Of a stretch of DNA of 64,000 nucleotides, positions 1-12,313 are shown piece after piece. The DNA is from Rhizomys pruinosus. Its lineage: Eukaryota; Chordata; Mammalia; Rodentia; Spalacidae. Below the pieces are notes generated by a model. That model was not told the DNA's origin. It was given only the letters and a program-made list of their open reading frames with translations, and ran no database searches. The stretch spans positions 3,178,911 through 3,242,910 of the forward strand of contig VZQC01011939.1 in NCBI GenBank assembly GCA_009823505.1, in the 5' to 3' direction. Both the position numbers and the translations under genes were made by a program. Numbering within the stretch: the stretch's first letter is position 1; each line of letters starts with the position of its first letter.

Positions 1-394
1 CTTGTAACATAAAACGTATAGCCTTGATCCATCATGAGACCTCCTTGCTCTGACCTAGAACACTATATGGGTGTGTATAGATGGTGAATATCAAAAGTTT
101 ATTTGTTGGAAGCAACAAATTATCCCATTTGTGTTACAAACAACAGGCTGGATGAAATTGATAGCATCTGTTTGTGCTTTTGTGTGCTGTTCTAGAGGTC
201 AGAAAAGCAAAATTATTCTGATAATACATAAGTACCTGCTTTTATTTTTCCATTCCATGCTGGATATAATGTTTCAAAGAAAGGGCAAACTCTTTTTTGA
301 GAACATAGTTCTGGGAAAATTCTGAAAGAACAGGTTCTTATAACAGTTTGGGCTCCCTCTTGGTTAAAATAGATGCTTATAATTAGTTGGGTTT

Positions 395-552
395 GTTTTA
401 TTTTGTTTTGTTTTTTGAGACAGAGTCTCCTTGTAGTCCCAGCTGGCCTGTAACTCACTATGGAGACCAGAATAGTCTCAGTCTCACAGAAATCCACCTG
501 CCTTTGCTACCCCAAGTGCTGAGGCTAAAGGGTGCGCCACCATGCCCTGCTG
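395..552 (-). mobile_element. B1 SINE, antisense
   Basis: Starts with a T-rich run, then TTGAGACAGAGTCTCCTTGT, a Pol III B1 tail in reverse complement, the GGCCTGTAACTCACTATG segment, and ends in GCCACCATGCCCTGC. Diverged copy. Confidence 0.85.
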
Positions 553-1304
553 AGTCAGTCTATTCTTATTCAGACATAACTATAATGAGGCATCACATAG
601 TAATGCTGCGGGGAACAATGCAAGGGGATCCCATTGAGTGTGAAAAGGAGACGAGAGAGGATGTTTGAGGTAAGGATGGGTCATAGACCAGTGGCCTGCA
701 GAGAGCAGGGCTTCTGTCATCCTTGGCCAGCAAATTTGCCCTTTTTGCATCTACTGGATGGACCTGATCTTTGCTCTTTCTCCACTGTACTGGTTTTTGC
801 TGCTACCCGATCCCTTCCCAGCTCCTGCATCCTGCATGCTTGTAATACTGTTTTAACATTCTCTGGGGGAGGAAGACTGTGAAGCTGTCCTTGGGTACCT
901 TGGGTACTTGCTGTGGCCCAGGACTATAACTTCTTTCCTGACCTGCCCCAGTTCTACTGTGCTTGGGTATTGTGATTATAAGAATATGTTTTCTGTTTAA
1001 GGTGATAAACATAAACATAATCAAGACCTTCTCATTGTTGGGATTGCAAGATAGAACTGACAGAGTGGAGAAGTCTCAGACAAAAGTCTTTAGGACCCAA
1101 GTAAGGGACATTGTTCTGTGTTCTGTCTACTGCTTGTCCTGCCTGTGCTGTCCTTCCCAGAGGTGCTCTTCTAGGATCTATGACCTTTCACTGTCCTCTC
1201 CTCTCTGACCTTCCTGGCGTAGGGACCTGGGAACACTTTCCTGCCCCGGTCTCCTGCTCTGTGCTTGCCTGGAGGCAAGTTATGCAATTGTCTGGGCATG
1301 AGTG

Positions 1305-1634
1305 TCTGTATGCACATAGCCCAGCGATGCTGAGTTCTGCCTCTGGGTTACCTGTATGCACACAGCCCACTGACTCAGTGCTTTGCCTCTGGGTTACCTG
1401 TATGCACACAGCCCACTGACTCAGTGCTCTGCCTCTGGGTTACCCGTATGCACACAGCCCACTGACTCAGTGCTCTGCCTCTGGGTTACCTGTATGCACA
1501 CAGTCCATGGACTCAGTGCTCTGCCTCTGGGTTACCCGTATGCACACAGCCCACTGACTCAGTGCTCTGCCTCTGGGTTACCTGTATGCACACAGCCCAC
1601 AGACTCAGTGCTCTGCCTCTGGGTTACCTGTGTG
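1305..1634. repeat. 46-bp minisatellite, seven copies
   Basis: Seven head-to-tail 46-bp units start at 1305, 1351, 1397, 1443, 1489, 1535 and 1581, with a truncated unit at 1627. Each contains GTATGCACACAGCCCACTGA and CAGTGCTCTGCCTCTGGGTT. The first unit is the most diverged and the inner ones nearly identical, which suggests recent unequal exchange. Because 46 is not a multiple of 3, successive units are read in rotating frames without stops, giving spurious ORFs on both strands. Confidence 0.95.
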
Positions 1635-2702
1635 CTTCGCCCCCCACTCACTGTTACCACTGAGAAATCTGATCAAGGGCTCCAGGAGGCTTCTTGTTAC
1701 CAGTTCTCCAAGATGTAATGTTGCTGGAACAGGGTGTGAGGCACACTGGCTGGCAAGGGGCACCCCCTGGAGTGCGAGTATAGAAGCAGCAGAAGGTGCC
1801 TGTGGGAGTGAGGTTCAGAATTTCACCAAGACTACAGGGGCCTCTTCCTCAGATTTTATCCATTAGGGAGTTGTAATGCTGCAGGATGTTATTTTGGAAT
1901 TTGAAAGCAGAACTTTTATTAATAGAGATGATGTGAGAGTTGTATTTGAAGGGCCAGGGAAGCTTCATGGAGGACTTTGTTGCTCAGCTCTTTGCTAACA
2001 GCCTAAAAGCAACAGTGTAACCTTTGGGAGGTCCTGGCTTTAATAACTGGTAACAGGGCCTTCTGATGGTCCCTGCTCTGCTGAGTGTAAGAAGACAGCA
2101 CTCCTTTAAAATGAATCACTCAAGCCAGTGTAGAGACATTTTGTGAAGCAACCATGCTGGACATTGGAAAAACATCTGTGTTCTGGAAGATCCAGAAGAA
2201 AAGAACTGCTGTGACAAGGAGCTGTCAGGGGCAGGACATAGACAAATGACAGGGTGCAGTCGCAGATTGGACTCTAGGTAAGAACCTGTAGAGGCTGATG
2301 CAGTTTCTTTCAACTTGGCCACCTGGATGTGGGTCTGCCTTCATTAACAGCACCGTGGCTTCCCGTGTGTGACAGTCAGCAGGAGGATGCCCATGCTGCT
2401 GGGAGAAAGAAGCATCCTCAGGTCCCTGGGTTGGATCTTAGCTGGGAGCAGCGGTGGGGAACAGGGAGCAGGGAGCAACTGCAAATACAGCAAAACTCAT
2501 TCCAAAAAGCAGAGCGAGCAGGGTGCAGGCGACTCACACCCATCACACATGTTCTGGACTTCCAGCTCTAACCCAACAGTGCTTCATCAAACACAAGCAA
2601 CCTTGGGGTACGTGGATCCTGGGAGCCCAGGCAGCATTCAAGGCTCCAGTGAAGACTCAGACCCGCTAGAGATCGTTCGTGCTACAAACGTGGCAACACC
2701 TT

Positions 2703-2708
2703 TTTATT
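2703..2708 (-). promoter_or_regulatory. Myt1l: Distal polyadenylation signal AATAAA of Myt1l
   Basis: Plus-strand TTTATT reads AATAAA in mRNA sense. It sits at the boundary between the A/T-rich, SINE-free 3'UTR and the G/C-richer downstream flank. Cleavage is expected 10-30 nt further, near 2690-2675. Confidence 0.6.
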
Positions 2709-3250
2709 CAGAGTAAGATGTGTTCACATCAGCATGACAAAGTTTGTACAAAGTTCACAATTTAAAAATGAAGTATCACAGCGACTTGTGATTCCACACA
2801 TTTATAGCAAAATTAAAGTGTCAACAAACCCATGCCGTGTAGTACAAAAATAAATCAAACTTCAGGTCCACAGAGAGCACAATAAATAGTTTATACAAAA
2901 TTCTGTCTTAATAAATGATTACTTAAATTAACTTAGAAATGATTATGAACAATAAGTTATAATAAATAAGCTCTGATGACTCACAATAATTCCATGTGGA
3001 AGGTCAGCATTCTAACATGTGACACTGTGCGATCCCTATATATAATCACAGATAACTTCTGATTTGATATTATGTACCAACGTTACATGAGCAGCAGATT
3101 TGTGCTTAGAACCCCTCTCCATTGTACATAGGTGATAACAATAAGAATCCAAACTGATACTACCTATTACTCTACTAAAAGCATCACTACATTGGCCAAG
3201 AAGCTGCAGACAAGACGCAGTGGGGGAATGCATGTGCCACTATGAACAGG

Positions 3251-3268
3251 GCCCCCCCCCGGGGGGGG
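3251..3268. repeat. Homopolymer C9/G8 junction in the 3'UTR
   Basis: A run of nine C is followed immediately by eight G, preceded by GGG. This is a perfect homopolymeric inverted repeat. It may be a true hairpin-forming site or an assembly artefact. Confidence 0.8.
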
Positions 3269-3530
3269 AATGAGGGCCTGGGACCATGTACATGGCATCA
3301 GGTGACAGTAAGCACCTTGCTTCAGCTCTCAAAAAGGCAGTTCTGAGCATAGCAGCTACAACTAATCGCACAACAGAAAGGGGGCGCTGGACAGAGAAGG
3401 TCCCGCAGAGCCCCAAGTAATTACATAATCTTTTTTTTTTTCCCAGCTAGTTATTAAAGTCCTCGTGGAAAACTGTAAGCTTTTGTACAGTGAACAGTAT
3501 AAAGTGCCGCTGGGATATTCTTATATTTAT

Positions 3531-3549
3531 ACATATATATATATATACC
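3531..3549. repeat. (TA)n microsatellite in the 3'UTR
   Basis: Short alternating AT tract within the A/T-rich 3'UTR. Confidence 0.8.
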
Positions 3550-4769
3550 GAGGTTGAGTATTGTATCAGAATATTTGTCGTGAGATCCCTGTAGTCTCCC
3601 TTAGCAACCGTATTGGGTCAGCCGTGAGGGCCTCCTCTGTAACTCATCCACTTCAGTGTCACAAGGCGACTGACACAGGATTGCACACCTCCGTACAGAT
3701 ATATAGAACAAGGCGAGTGCAAAGAGCCGACTGGCACGTTGTGGGGACAATGACCCTGTAAGTCCTGTTCTGCTAAAAATATTTTTTTTTATTTTTACAA
3801 AACCCATCTTTTTTTTTTATTTCATAACAAAATTTTAAAGTACTTTTGTACTTCCTGCATAACATCAAGACATGGAAGAGAGAGATGCCACTAAAAGGAA
3901 ATCAGGTTGACATAGGGGAACACAACACATCGTCAAAGACTACTCAGAAAGGGGAGCGCAGCAATCAAAAGTGGTCGTATGCATACATATAGTGCAGTCA
4001 TTTGGGGTAAAACAATCAAATCTCGAAGGTATCAACAGCTCTAAGACGATCTAGTGTAAAGCAAAAAAGTGCCGAAGTATATTTAGTTACTTTTAAAATC
4101 TGATTGCATTCCTTCTCAGATTAGGTCACCATAAACCAAACAAGGCTATGCAGATGCTAGTGGTAGCTGGACCCAGTGAGGGTAGAACGTGAACGTCCTT
4201 GGCCTTGGTATCCAGCGTGCTCTGAATAGGACCAAGGCTTATTCAAAGTCAGAGTTGGGGCAGGGGGTGGGGGGGAGTTTCGGGCTGCTTTCCCACCCGC
4301 CCAGCAGAGAATCCCATCCAGTAACGGGCACTCAGCCACCAGCCTTCTTCCTTAGATGAATAACAAGAATTACAAATGGTGATGATTTTTTAAAAGAGAA
4401 AAGGGGAGATAAATGCTTAAATTATCTTTTTGCTCAAATTGAAAACAATCAACTTCCTTTAGGTAAGCTACATTGCAGTAACAGTTCAAGGGGCACGGGG
4501 CTCTAGGAGAAATAAGAGAAGGATGCTCCAAAGGTTACTGAAAAATGCAAAGGAAATCTTCATGTTGTCCACCTCTGACAAGCTCCTGTCTTAACGGAAG
4601 TCTCCACAGTCCCACCATGTAATGTTTAGGAGTTAATTAAAAGTGCTGTTTAAGCTGCTTTGAATCTTCTGCCAAGTTTCCATGGCTTGATGTTGTCTTA
4701 CAATAAATTACTTATTTCATTTCTTACAGTTAATCCATATGCCATTTCCTTGGAATGCAAAAAACCTCA

Positions 4770-4775
4770 TTTATT
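4770..4775 (-). promoter_or_regulatory. Possible proximal polyadenylation signal
   Basis: An AATAAA hexamer in mRNA sense, about 650 nt after the stop codon. Others lie at 3821-3816 and 3793-3788 next to T-runs of the plus strand. Use of any of them would give shorter 3'UTR isoforms. Based on the hexamer only. Confidence 0.3.
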
Positions 4776-4995
4776 GCCCCCACCATACACCATCCTCCTA
4801 AAACAAACAAACAAAAAAGTCACATAATATTTCCAAGCATTGTTCAAAAATAAAGCATTTGCAACCAATTCTCGCTATGAAACAATATGCACACAAAATG
4901 TATTTCTTAAATTTCACAAAATCCTCTAACCTGAGGCAAAATGATAATGTCTGAAAGTGGCCATGGGGCCACAAAGTGATCATTCAAACCTGCTC

Positions 4996-5052
4996 TTTTT
5001 TTCTTTTTCTTTTTCTTTTTCTTTTTCTTTTTCTTTTTCTTTTTCTTTTTTT
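4996..5052. repeat. (CTTTTT)n hexanucleotide repeat in the 3'UTR
   Basis: About nine tandem TTTTTC units. In Myt1l mRNA this is a GAAAAA purine tract about 370-425 nt after the stop codon. Likely length-polymorphic. Confidence 0.9.
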
Positions 5053-5421
5053 GTCCATTTCAGTTCAAAATACTAAAACATTAATCACTAAAGCATTAAA
5101 AAGAATTTACACTCTGTTTACTTTGATCAGCTTAACCTCTTCAGAAATATAGAGACCCCCAAGTGTGCATCCAGTAGCAGCTATCAACATTACATGGCAC
5201 ATCACACTGTCAGCTCGTATGAAAACGTACAAAATGTGAATGTATCCAAAATCTATTCTGCAGGTACTATCTTGAAAGCAAGACATTAAAATCATTATGA
5301 AGTCTTGTAAGCATAACACTGTCCCAACAGAAATAAATATATAACACTTTCTGGTAAGTTACAGCAGCAAGAAACAAGAGGCATCCTTTTTAAGCATGAG
5401 TGTCACCACTAGAGCAGCTGT

Positions 5422-6014
<593 letters not shown>

Positions 6015-7198
6015 TCACAGGTTTGGATGACATGTAACAGGAGGTGGGCTGCCAGGAGCATGTGCCTGGCCGTGAGGGACCAGGCTGTGGGGACAAGGAA
6101 AGGAACTTTCTGCTTAAACACAGGTTTCGTGGTGAAGAAACTGCATCTTAGGCTCCTGGCCTTGGGGCCTTTGACTCTTTACACTTGACCACGTGGCACC
6201 TGTGACGACCTGCATGGGGCTCTCCTCACTGTAGACTTGCTCCCCTGTTTTGAATGCTCTGTGTGCTGCTGCACATTGAAACCTGGAGACTATCCACTGC
6301 CCCATCCTGTCCCTGATGGCCTGTGGAATCACATTAGGTCTCTGATTAGCATCTTATTGGCAGTGACTATGATCGTGCCACAGTTAAGTCTCCATGATGT
6401 TAAGTTTCCCTTGCTGTCTGCTCTGACAGGCACTCTGTGTCCACGTGGGTGTCTACAGAAAGAGGTCTGAATGGCCTTGTGGCTCAGCCTCCCTCTTCTA
6501 AGACCTCTGAGGAAGTTGGAGCATTGTTAAGGTCAAGGGCTTGAGTGCTGACTTCAGGGCCTCCTGAATAAGGAACAGAGCCACTTTGCGCTTGAGTTGC
6601 TGTGCCCCCTCCCCCGGTGCCACATGCCTCCAGGTCTAGCCTTGGCTCTGGTCCCTCTCCTCAGATGGCTGACTTGTGAAGACTCCAGCCCCCTGGCTCA
6701 TCCTACGTCATCTGAGTTCTTCTCTTGTGACTTTCTCTGTCTCTCTTTCCCTACTCCCTCCTCATTTTCCTGTCATCTTTTAACTGTACTTGTTTTAATT
6801 CCCAAGCCCTCTCTGCTCATCTGAGTCAGTGCCCGTGAAGCTCTGGGAGACACATGCCAGGGGAGCAGTGTTAGCCTGACTTCCTTGTGAAAGGAACATT
6901 TTCTACCTGTCCTACTGGGGAGGATCCCTTGAAGCCCCTTGCTTTCCTCCCCTGCACTCCCTGGTCAACGCTCCAGTGTTTCTGCTTGTGAATATCATCA
7001 GCCAGTTAATGATCCTGTCTCGGTGATGCTTCCCTGGCTCACCAGTGGCTATGTGGACTGGTTACGATTGGGAAGGAGGCCTCAGGGCAGCTGTCTTTAG
7101 GCCCCATGAGTGAAGATGCACTCTCCAGGCAGCTAAGGTCCTCAGAGCTAGTGTTGGAAGGTAGGCCACTAGAAGAATAGGGAACATCAATCTGTTCA

Positions 7199-7425
7199 GG
7201 GTTTTCGTTTTGTCTTTTGAGACAGGGTCATATGCAGCCCAGGCTGGTCTCACACTTGCTATGCAGCTAACGATGACCTTAACCTTCTAAATCTCCTGCC
7301 TCTATGTCCCATGTGCTGGGATGGCAGACCTGTATGACCATGCCCAATTAACGCACTGCTGAGGATGGAACTCAGGGCTGCCTTATGCTAGGCAAGTACT
7401 TTACCAACTGAGATAACATCCCTAC
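7199..7425 (-). mobile_element. B4-like SINE (B1 plus ID head), antisense
   Basis: Antisense B1 similarity runs from TTTTGAGACAGGGTCATATG to about 7350. It is followed by an antisense ID-like segment ATGCTAGGCAAGTACTTTAC and ACTGAG. The B1+ID order is the composite layout of rodent B4 elements. Old, diverged copy. Confidence 0.65.
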
Positions 7426-8156
7426 CCTGAAAACCAAGGATTTCTGGGATTGAAATATAATTGAGGGTGGTGGCAGGTACCATAACTTTCAAGGATTTAG
7501 GCAGGAGCCAGAGTGGAGGGAGAGAAGGAGTAGGGGAACAAGAATCCTGGCAGCTCCTCGAGTGGATGCCATGCCCTCCCTATTGGCTGGGAGTCTGTTC
7601 TGACTAGCGGACATACAGGTCCCCAGAATCCCATCGCTCTCATATCTGTGCCTAGGGCCCTGGACCCTCTATGAAGTTCCGTCTCCAGCAAGCCTCTTCA
7701 GGACTCCAACCTGCTTCTCATGCATTGGCCTGTTCTGCTGTCCTATGAGTTTATACTAGCCAGTGAGTCAGCCTGACTTCATAGGAGCAAGCCGAGGGGC
7801 CTGGACAGGTCAAGCCTCAGGCTAGGCCTGACTGTTTGGCTGTTGTCACAGAATTTATAGAGCCATTTCAAATCAATTTCCCTTCCAACCTACAGTGCCA
7901 CTCAAGGGTCTAGGCCCTTCAAGGAGGACAACGTGTCTTTATGTCTCCAGATCAGAAGAACCTACACAGGCCTGGCACTGTGCTGTTCTCAGGCTGGACA
8001 AATCTCATGTGCAAACACCATTCTTTAGTGGAGGCACACATGGAGATCATAAGAAGACCCAGTACAAGCCCTAGTCAGAAAGGGAGCTCAAGCTGCAGCC
8101 ACGGCCCAGGGACTTTTTAATCTCCAGGTGTAGAGGAACCCAGTAAGCCCTAGACT

Positions 8157-8515
8157 GTTCAATGGTGTACTTTGCCATTCAGAGGGGAGTCTGCCCATTT
8201 GGAGAGGTGCCTGGGTGTTTCATAGGTGTGTCTGGGCCATTCATAGGGGGTGTCTGGCCATTCAGAGAGGTTCCTGGGTTATTCAGAGAAGCACCTAGTC
8301 ATTCATAGGAGTGTCTGGCCATTCAGAGGGGTACCTAGGCGATTCAGAGAAGAAGCTGGGCTATCCAGAGGGGTGCCTAAGCCATTCATAGGTTAACCCA
8401 GGTGACTCAGGAGCACCTGGGGCATTCAGAGATGTGCTTGACCAATCAGAAAAGCACCTGAGTTATTTAGAGGGGGTGCCCAAACCATTCATAAGGGCAG
8501 CTAGGCCATTCAGCC
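8157..8515. repeat. Degenerate ~30-bp tandem repeat (CCATTCAGAGGGGTGCCTGG-like)
   Basis: About twelve imperfect copies of a unit containing CCATTCAGAG or CCATTCATAGG followed by GTGCCTGG or GTGTCTGG. Examples lie near 8175, 8235, 8262, 8318, 8375, 8430 and 8490. Divergence between copies is high, so this is an old minisatellite. Confidence 0.8.
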
Positions 8516-9072
8516 TCTGCCCCACCCCCCCATGTGTGCCCTTTCCACAGGCTCCCCCTTACCTCCCAAGGACCTTCTCAAGGTCCAGTACTTCATGACA
8601 TGCCTATCTTGGACCTCAGTGAACACTGATTCTTCACTCTGGTGGTGGGGATCTTAGCTTTGAGGATGTGCTGATCTTCTGTGATTGTGACAGACCACCA
8701 GACTGGGGTGTCTTTCAATCAAGCTAGAGGTTTATGAAGGGCTAGTACATACCACAGATTGATTCCTCCTGAACAAATCTCATGCCTGCCTGAGTTTCCC
8801 AGAATGGCCTTTGTCAGAAGGAGTTATTAGAGCTCAAGTTCAGTTAAGGTCTGATTCTAAGAGGCCCATCAGCTAGAATGGGCTTTTTGTTTCTTTTAAT
8901 GGTTAGAATAGACCCACAAGAATAACATAATTTTGTGATGCAATCAGATGGTTTAACTCACACCAGTGTTGAGTGGACCTGTACTAGTTGCAGCCAGGAC
9001 TCTTCTGCTGCTTCCAACAGAGCAGGCATGACAAAGGCTGTGGGGGTCCAGGAGCCAAAACACTAGTTCTGA

Positions 9073-9124
9073 TGCCTGGTTGCACTGAGAACCAGGCCAG
9101 TGCATTGAGAACCAGGCCAGTGCA
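9073..9124. repeat. Short direct duplication
   Basis: The phrase GAGAACCAGGCCAGTGCA occurs twice in immediate succession (about 9088-9105 and 9107-9124). Confidence 0.75.
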
Positions 9125-9699
9125 CAGAACAGGAAAACACCCCCGGGCCTTGGCGTGAGGTCACTCAGGAGAAGGGAGACCCGAGGGAAGAACTTTGCAA
9201 AGTGGTCCTCTGCTATCTACGATGATGTGAGGTTGAAATGGGATCAAGCGAGGAGTTTAGGGGTTAGACTGAAACTGAGTTACACAGAGAATTTTATATC
9301 ACAGGGTGAACAAACCACAGTCTGATGAGTGGTACAGAAATGCAGCAGCTGAAGACCAGCTGCAGGGCTGAGAGCCTGCCAAGCTTAGCAGAAGAAATGC
9401 TAGACAGCATGCTTGCCACTCTGTGGTGCACAGGCCTAGAGTCCAGACACTGGGTGATTTCCCATCAGTGATCTGGCCTGTGCATATGATTCTTCCTTCG
9501 TGTTTACCATTTCTCTTTCCCCTTCCTCTCCAATCAAACTGTGCTGAGCTTGACCTCATGGCCACTGGCACTGGTTCCCCACAGGCTTCTAATCCAAACT
9601 CCCCTCTTTCTGTGTCTACATTTCTGTATTAGAATGTACCTCTCCTATCACCTCCCTTTATCCTGGGCCATCTTACAACCCTTCCCACCCCACCCCACT

Positions 9700-9845
9700 C
9701 CCTTTTTTGGAAACAGGGTTTCATTTTGATGCACTGGTTATCTGTATCTCACTATGTAGATCAGGTTGGCCTCAAACTCACAGGGATCCATCTGCTTCTA
9801 CATCTAAGGGCTGGGATTAAAGGTATGTGCCTCTCCTCATTCTTT
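9700..9845 (-). mobile_element. B1-related SINE, antisense, diverged
   Basis: Similarity to antisense B1: GGAAACAGGGTTTCA, then TCACTATGTAGATCAGGTTG, CTCAAACTCACAGG, and GGGATTAAAGGTATGTGCC at the end. Confidence 0.7.
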
Positions 9846-10389
9846 GTCAGGCATGTTTTTAATTTACCTGTGTTCCCTTGCCCACAGTACACTTAGCTTT
9901 GTAGCCTTCTGCTTGAGTCCTTGTCAAGATTGTTGGTGAAAACTGAGTTGAACTGGCCGAGACAGGTTGTATTTATCTTGTTGAATCCAGACTCAAGGGC
10001 CGGGGGTGCCCGACTGGGTGCCCTGAACATCTTGAGCCCTGTGTCTGTGTTACACTGGGTCTAGATGAATTGGGGTAAAGTGTAAATGGTCCTGGGGCAT
10101 TCTGCTGTTCCAGAGAGGTGATAATCTAGGCACTCAGATTTGAGTTCTTTTAGGTCAAAAGACCTTTTCTTAAGGAACTGCAGAGCATAGGAACATTTAG
10201 ATGCTCAGGTTGACAAAAGCCATTTGGGTTGTACTGACTTTGCCAGGAACACTGCTCAAGTGCACAGTAATAAATTGAGTTCTTATAGTGGACAGTGAAC
10301 AGAATGTATCCGTACTTAAAAGCACACTTCCAGGTTAGGGAGGGGACTATGGTTTGGATAGGATATAAGTGTTTCCAAGGCTTCACATG

Positions 10390-10760
10390 TGAGGGGTGAA
10401 GAAGACGGAAACTTGGTTCAACTATGAAATTGAGTCATGGGACCCATGGGGGTGCTCAGCATGAGGTGAGGTCATCAGAGTGGACCCATGTTTGGATGAT
10501 GGGATCTTGGTAGTTTTATAGGAAGGACATACCACCCCTCCACACACACATTGCGCATGGACATGTACACCTGCACCATGCCTTCTCCCTTACCATGTGA
10601 CGGCCATACCACCTGGGGATTCTAATGGTAAGGAGGTATCACCTGATGTGGCCCCTGACTTTGGACCTTCAGAACCATGAGTAAAAATAGGCCTTTCTTC
10701 ATACGTTGCCCGCCTGTAACATCATGTGTATTAGCAACAGAAATGAACTAATGTGGGTAG
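10390..10760 (+). mobile_element. MaLR-type LTR fragment, sense
   Basis: Has the order of a MaLR (MLT/MST) solo LTR: a GAGGTCATCAGAGTGGACCC segment, a GATGGGATCTTGGTAG segment, CCATGTGACG, the TTGGACCTTCAGAACCATGA segment, and an end resembling AGCAACAGAAATGAACTAAT. Old non-autonomous LTR; no coding region is visible. Confidence 0.6.
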
Positions 10761-10793
10761 TAGCCCTCACAATACCTTCCTCAGTGGTAGGAA

Positions 10794-10837
10794 TTCTGTG
10801 TCTCAAATATCATTGGTCAGATATTTGAGACACAGAA
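10794..10837. repeat. Perfect inverted repeat, 18-bp arms and 8-nt loop
   Basis: The left arm 10794-10811 (TTCTGTGTCTCAAATATC) is the exact reverse complement of 10820-10837. The loop is ATTGGTCA. It lies just after the end of the LTR fragment. DNA or RNA of this stretch would form a stable hairpin. Confidence 0.95.
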
Positions 10838-11715
10838 ATATTCAGATGGAGCTCTGCTTCCCTCTACAGGCTCTGTTCTTTGACAAAGTCTGGATTCTTC
10901 CTGAGCTCAATCCCAGTCAGCTGGCTGGAGTCCCAGCCCTGGGCACTGGCCTTGACATTTCCCCCTTTACTCCCGGATCCAGTGGGAACCTTGGGGAAGT
11001 GAGGTTCACCCTTAACCTGTCTCGGATTCCTATGTGGCTTATTGTGGCTTATTGGTATGAAGCAGCCTTGAGGGAACTGGACTTCACCTGGAGTCCGAGT
11101 GGACATGGCATGTTATGTGTGTTCACAGGCAGGAGATCCCAGAGATGCCACATGGTACTCCTTGATGACACCTGCCATAGTGAGCGCCACAGTGAGTGTC
11201 ACGTGAGATCATGGAGGACCCTCCACTAGCAGGTACTCAAGTGTTCAGAGAACTCTCTCCCATCTCTTCCCAGCTGGCCATGAAGCCCTGGGAACTCACA
11301 TACAAATACAAGGTCAGATGCCCACTAGCCCACATGCTGGAGACCCGAGTAGCAGGCAATGCTTCTCCAAAATCTTGGGAGCATCCACCATCATTGTAGA
11401 TGACATAAAATGATCAAATAATAGTAGGGCCTGAAATACCTAGAAAAAAACCCTTATCTTCCACCCTTCATAGAGCAGGTGATCCTCCGGGATGGCTACC
11501 TACAGATGGATCTTATAGAGCACAAGAGCACACACAGACTAATAACCCACGGTCTCTGTGTTACAACAAATGTTGCCATGGGATGACTCAGCAGAAAACA
11601 AAGTCACCAGGTGAAGAAATGAGGAGAAAATGGACAGACAATAAAAGAGCCAGCCCCTTTCTCCAGGAGCCGCTTTTTGAGGCTTCTGTGTTACACATTA
11701 GACCTAGAATTCAAG

Positions 11716-11871
11716 GGCTGGGTGTGGTGGTGCATGCCTTTAATCCAAGCACTTTGGGAGGCAGAGGCAGGAGGATCTTTGTGAGTTCAAGGTCAGCCTG
11801 GTCTACATAGTAAGTCCCAGGCCAGCTAGTGCTACAGGGAGACCCCGTCTCAAAAATACACCCCCCCCCAG
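11716..11871 (+). mobile_element. B1 SINE, sense
   Basis: Begins GGCTGGGTGTGGTGGTGCAT with the Pol III A box region, continues GCCTTTAATCC and GAGTTCAAGGTCAGCCTGGT, and ends GGGAGACCCCGTCTC with a short A/C tail. The GCTACAGGGAGACCC 3' variant recurs in other B1 copies of the window, suggesting a lineage-specific subfamily. Confidence 0.9.
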
Positions 11872-11924
11872 AAAAACCCCTGTAATTCAAGTCTCATTTT
11901 ATAACTTAATTGAAACTTTATGTT

Positions 11925-12130
11925 AGAACCAGAATAGGGCTTTTAACTTGAGGCTCCATGACAGAACTAGTAGTGACACTGAATGCTAAGACTAAAATAG
12001 AAGTACCATGTTAGGACTAGAATTGGGGTTTCACATTGGAACTAGAATAGGGGCTTCATGGTAGATATTGAGACTCCATGCTAGAACTAGAACTGAGATC
12101 TGTGCTTGATTTGGAAGTGAGGCTCATGAG
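11925..12130. repeat. Degenerate tandem repeat with AACTAGAATAGGG-like phrases
   Basis: Related phrases recur roughly every 30-45 bp: AACCAGAATAGGGC, AACTAGTAGTG, GACTAGAATTGGGG, AACTAGAATAGGGG and AACTAGAACTGAG. Each is near CATG with TTAGGA, GTAGAT or CTAGAA. An old, poorly preserved minisatellite about 190 bp from the coiled-coil exon. Confidence 0.55.
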
Positions 12131-12313
12131 AAATCCAGCCCTGGGAGCCAGGGACTGTGGCATTTCTTGCACCAAGGCTCTGATGGCGATGTGGCAAGTT
12201 CTAGGTCAGCCTAGACACTTAGGGACATGCTGTCTCAACATCAGCAGCACGACAAAGGAATGAAACTCAGTCCTCCGGACTGCAGCTGGAACTGTGGCTT
12301 CACAAACTGTTAC

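Larger units (their letters stand above)
1..2685. other. 3' flanking (intergenic) region downstream of Myt1l
   Basis: No exon or conserved reading frame is visible. It holds a B1 SINE near 395-552 and a 46-bp minisatellite at 1305-1634. The rest is unique sequence; short open frames here lack coding character. Confidence 0.7.
2686..5421 (-). other. Myt1l: Myt1l 3' untranslated region
   Basis: About 2.7 kb of A/T-rich unique sequence follows the stop codon. It contains none of the B1/B2 SINEs common elsewhere, which fits a constrained long neuronal 3'UTR. In mRNA sense it carries a (GAAAAA)n tract near 5051-5001, an AT microsatellite near 3550-3533, a C9/G8 homopolymer junction at 3268-3251 and several AATAAA hexamers (4775, 3821, 3793, 2708). 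The distal end is placed just beyond the last AATAAA. The real cleavage site needs transcript data. Confidence 0.8.

Noticed and set aside
10753..11229. 158-codon plus-strand ORF
   Set aside because: Spans the end of an LTR fragment and the hairpin; no motif, signal peptide or homology I can recognise.
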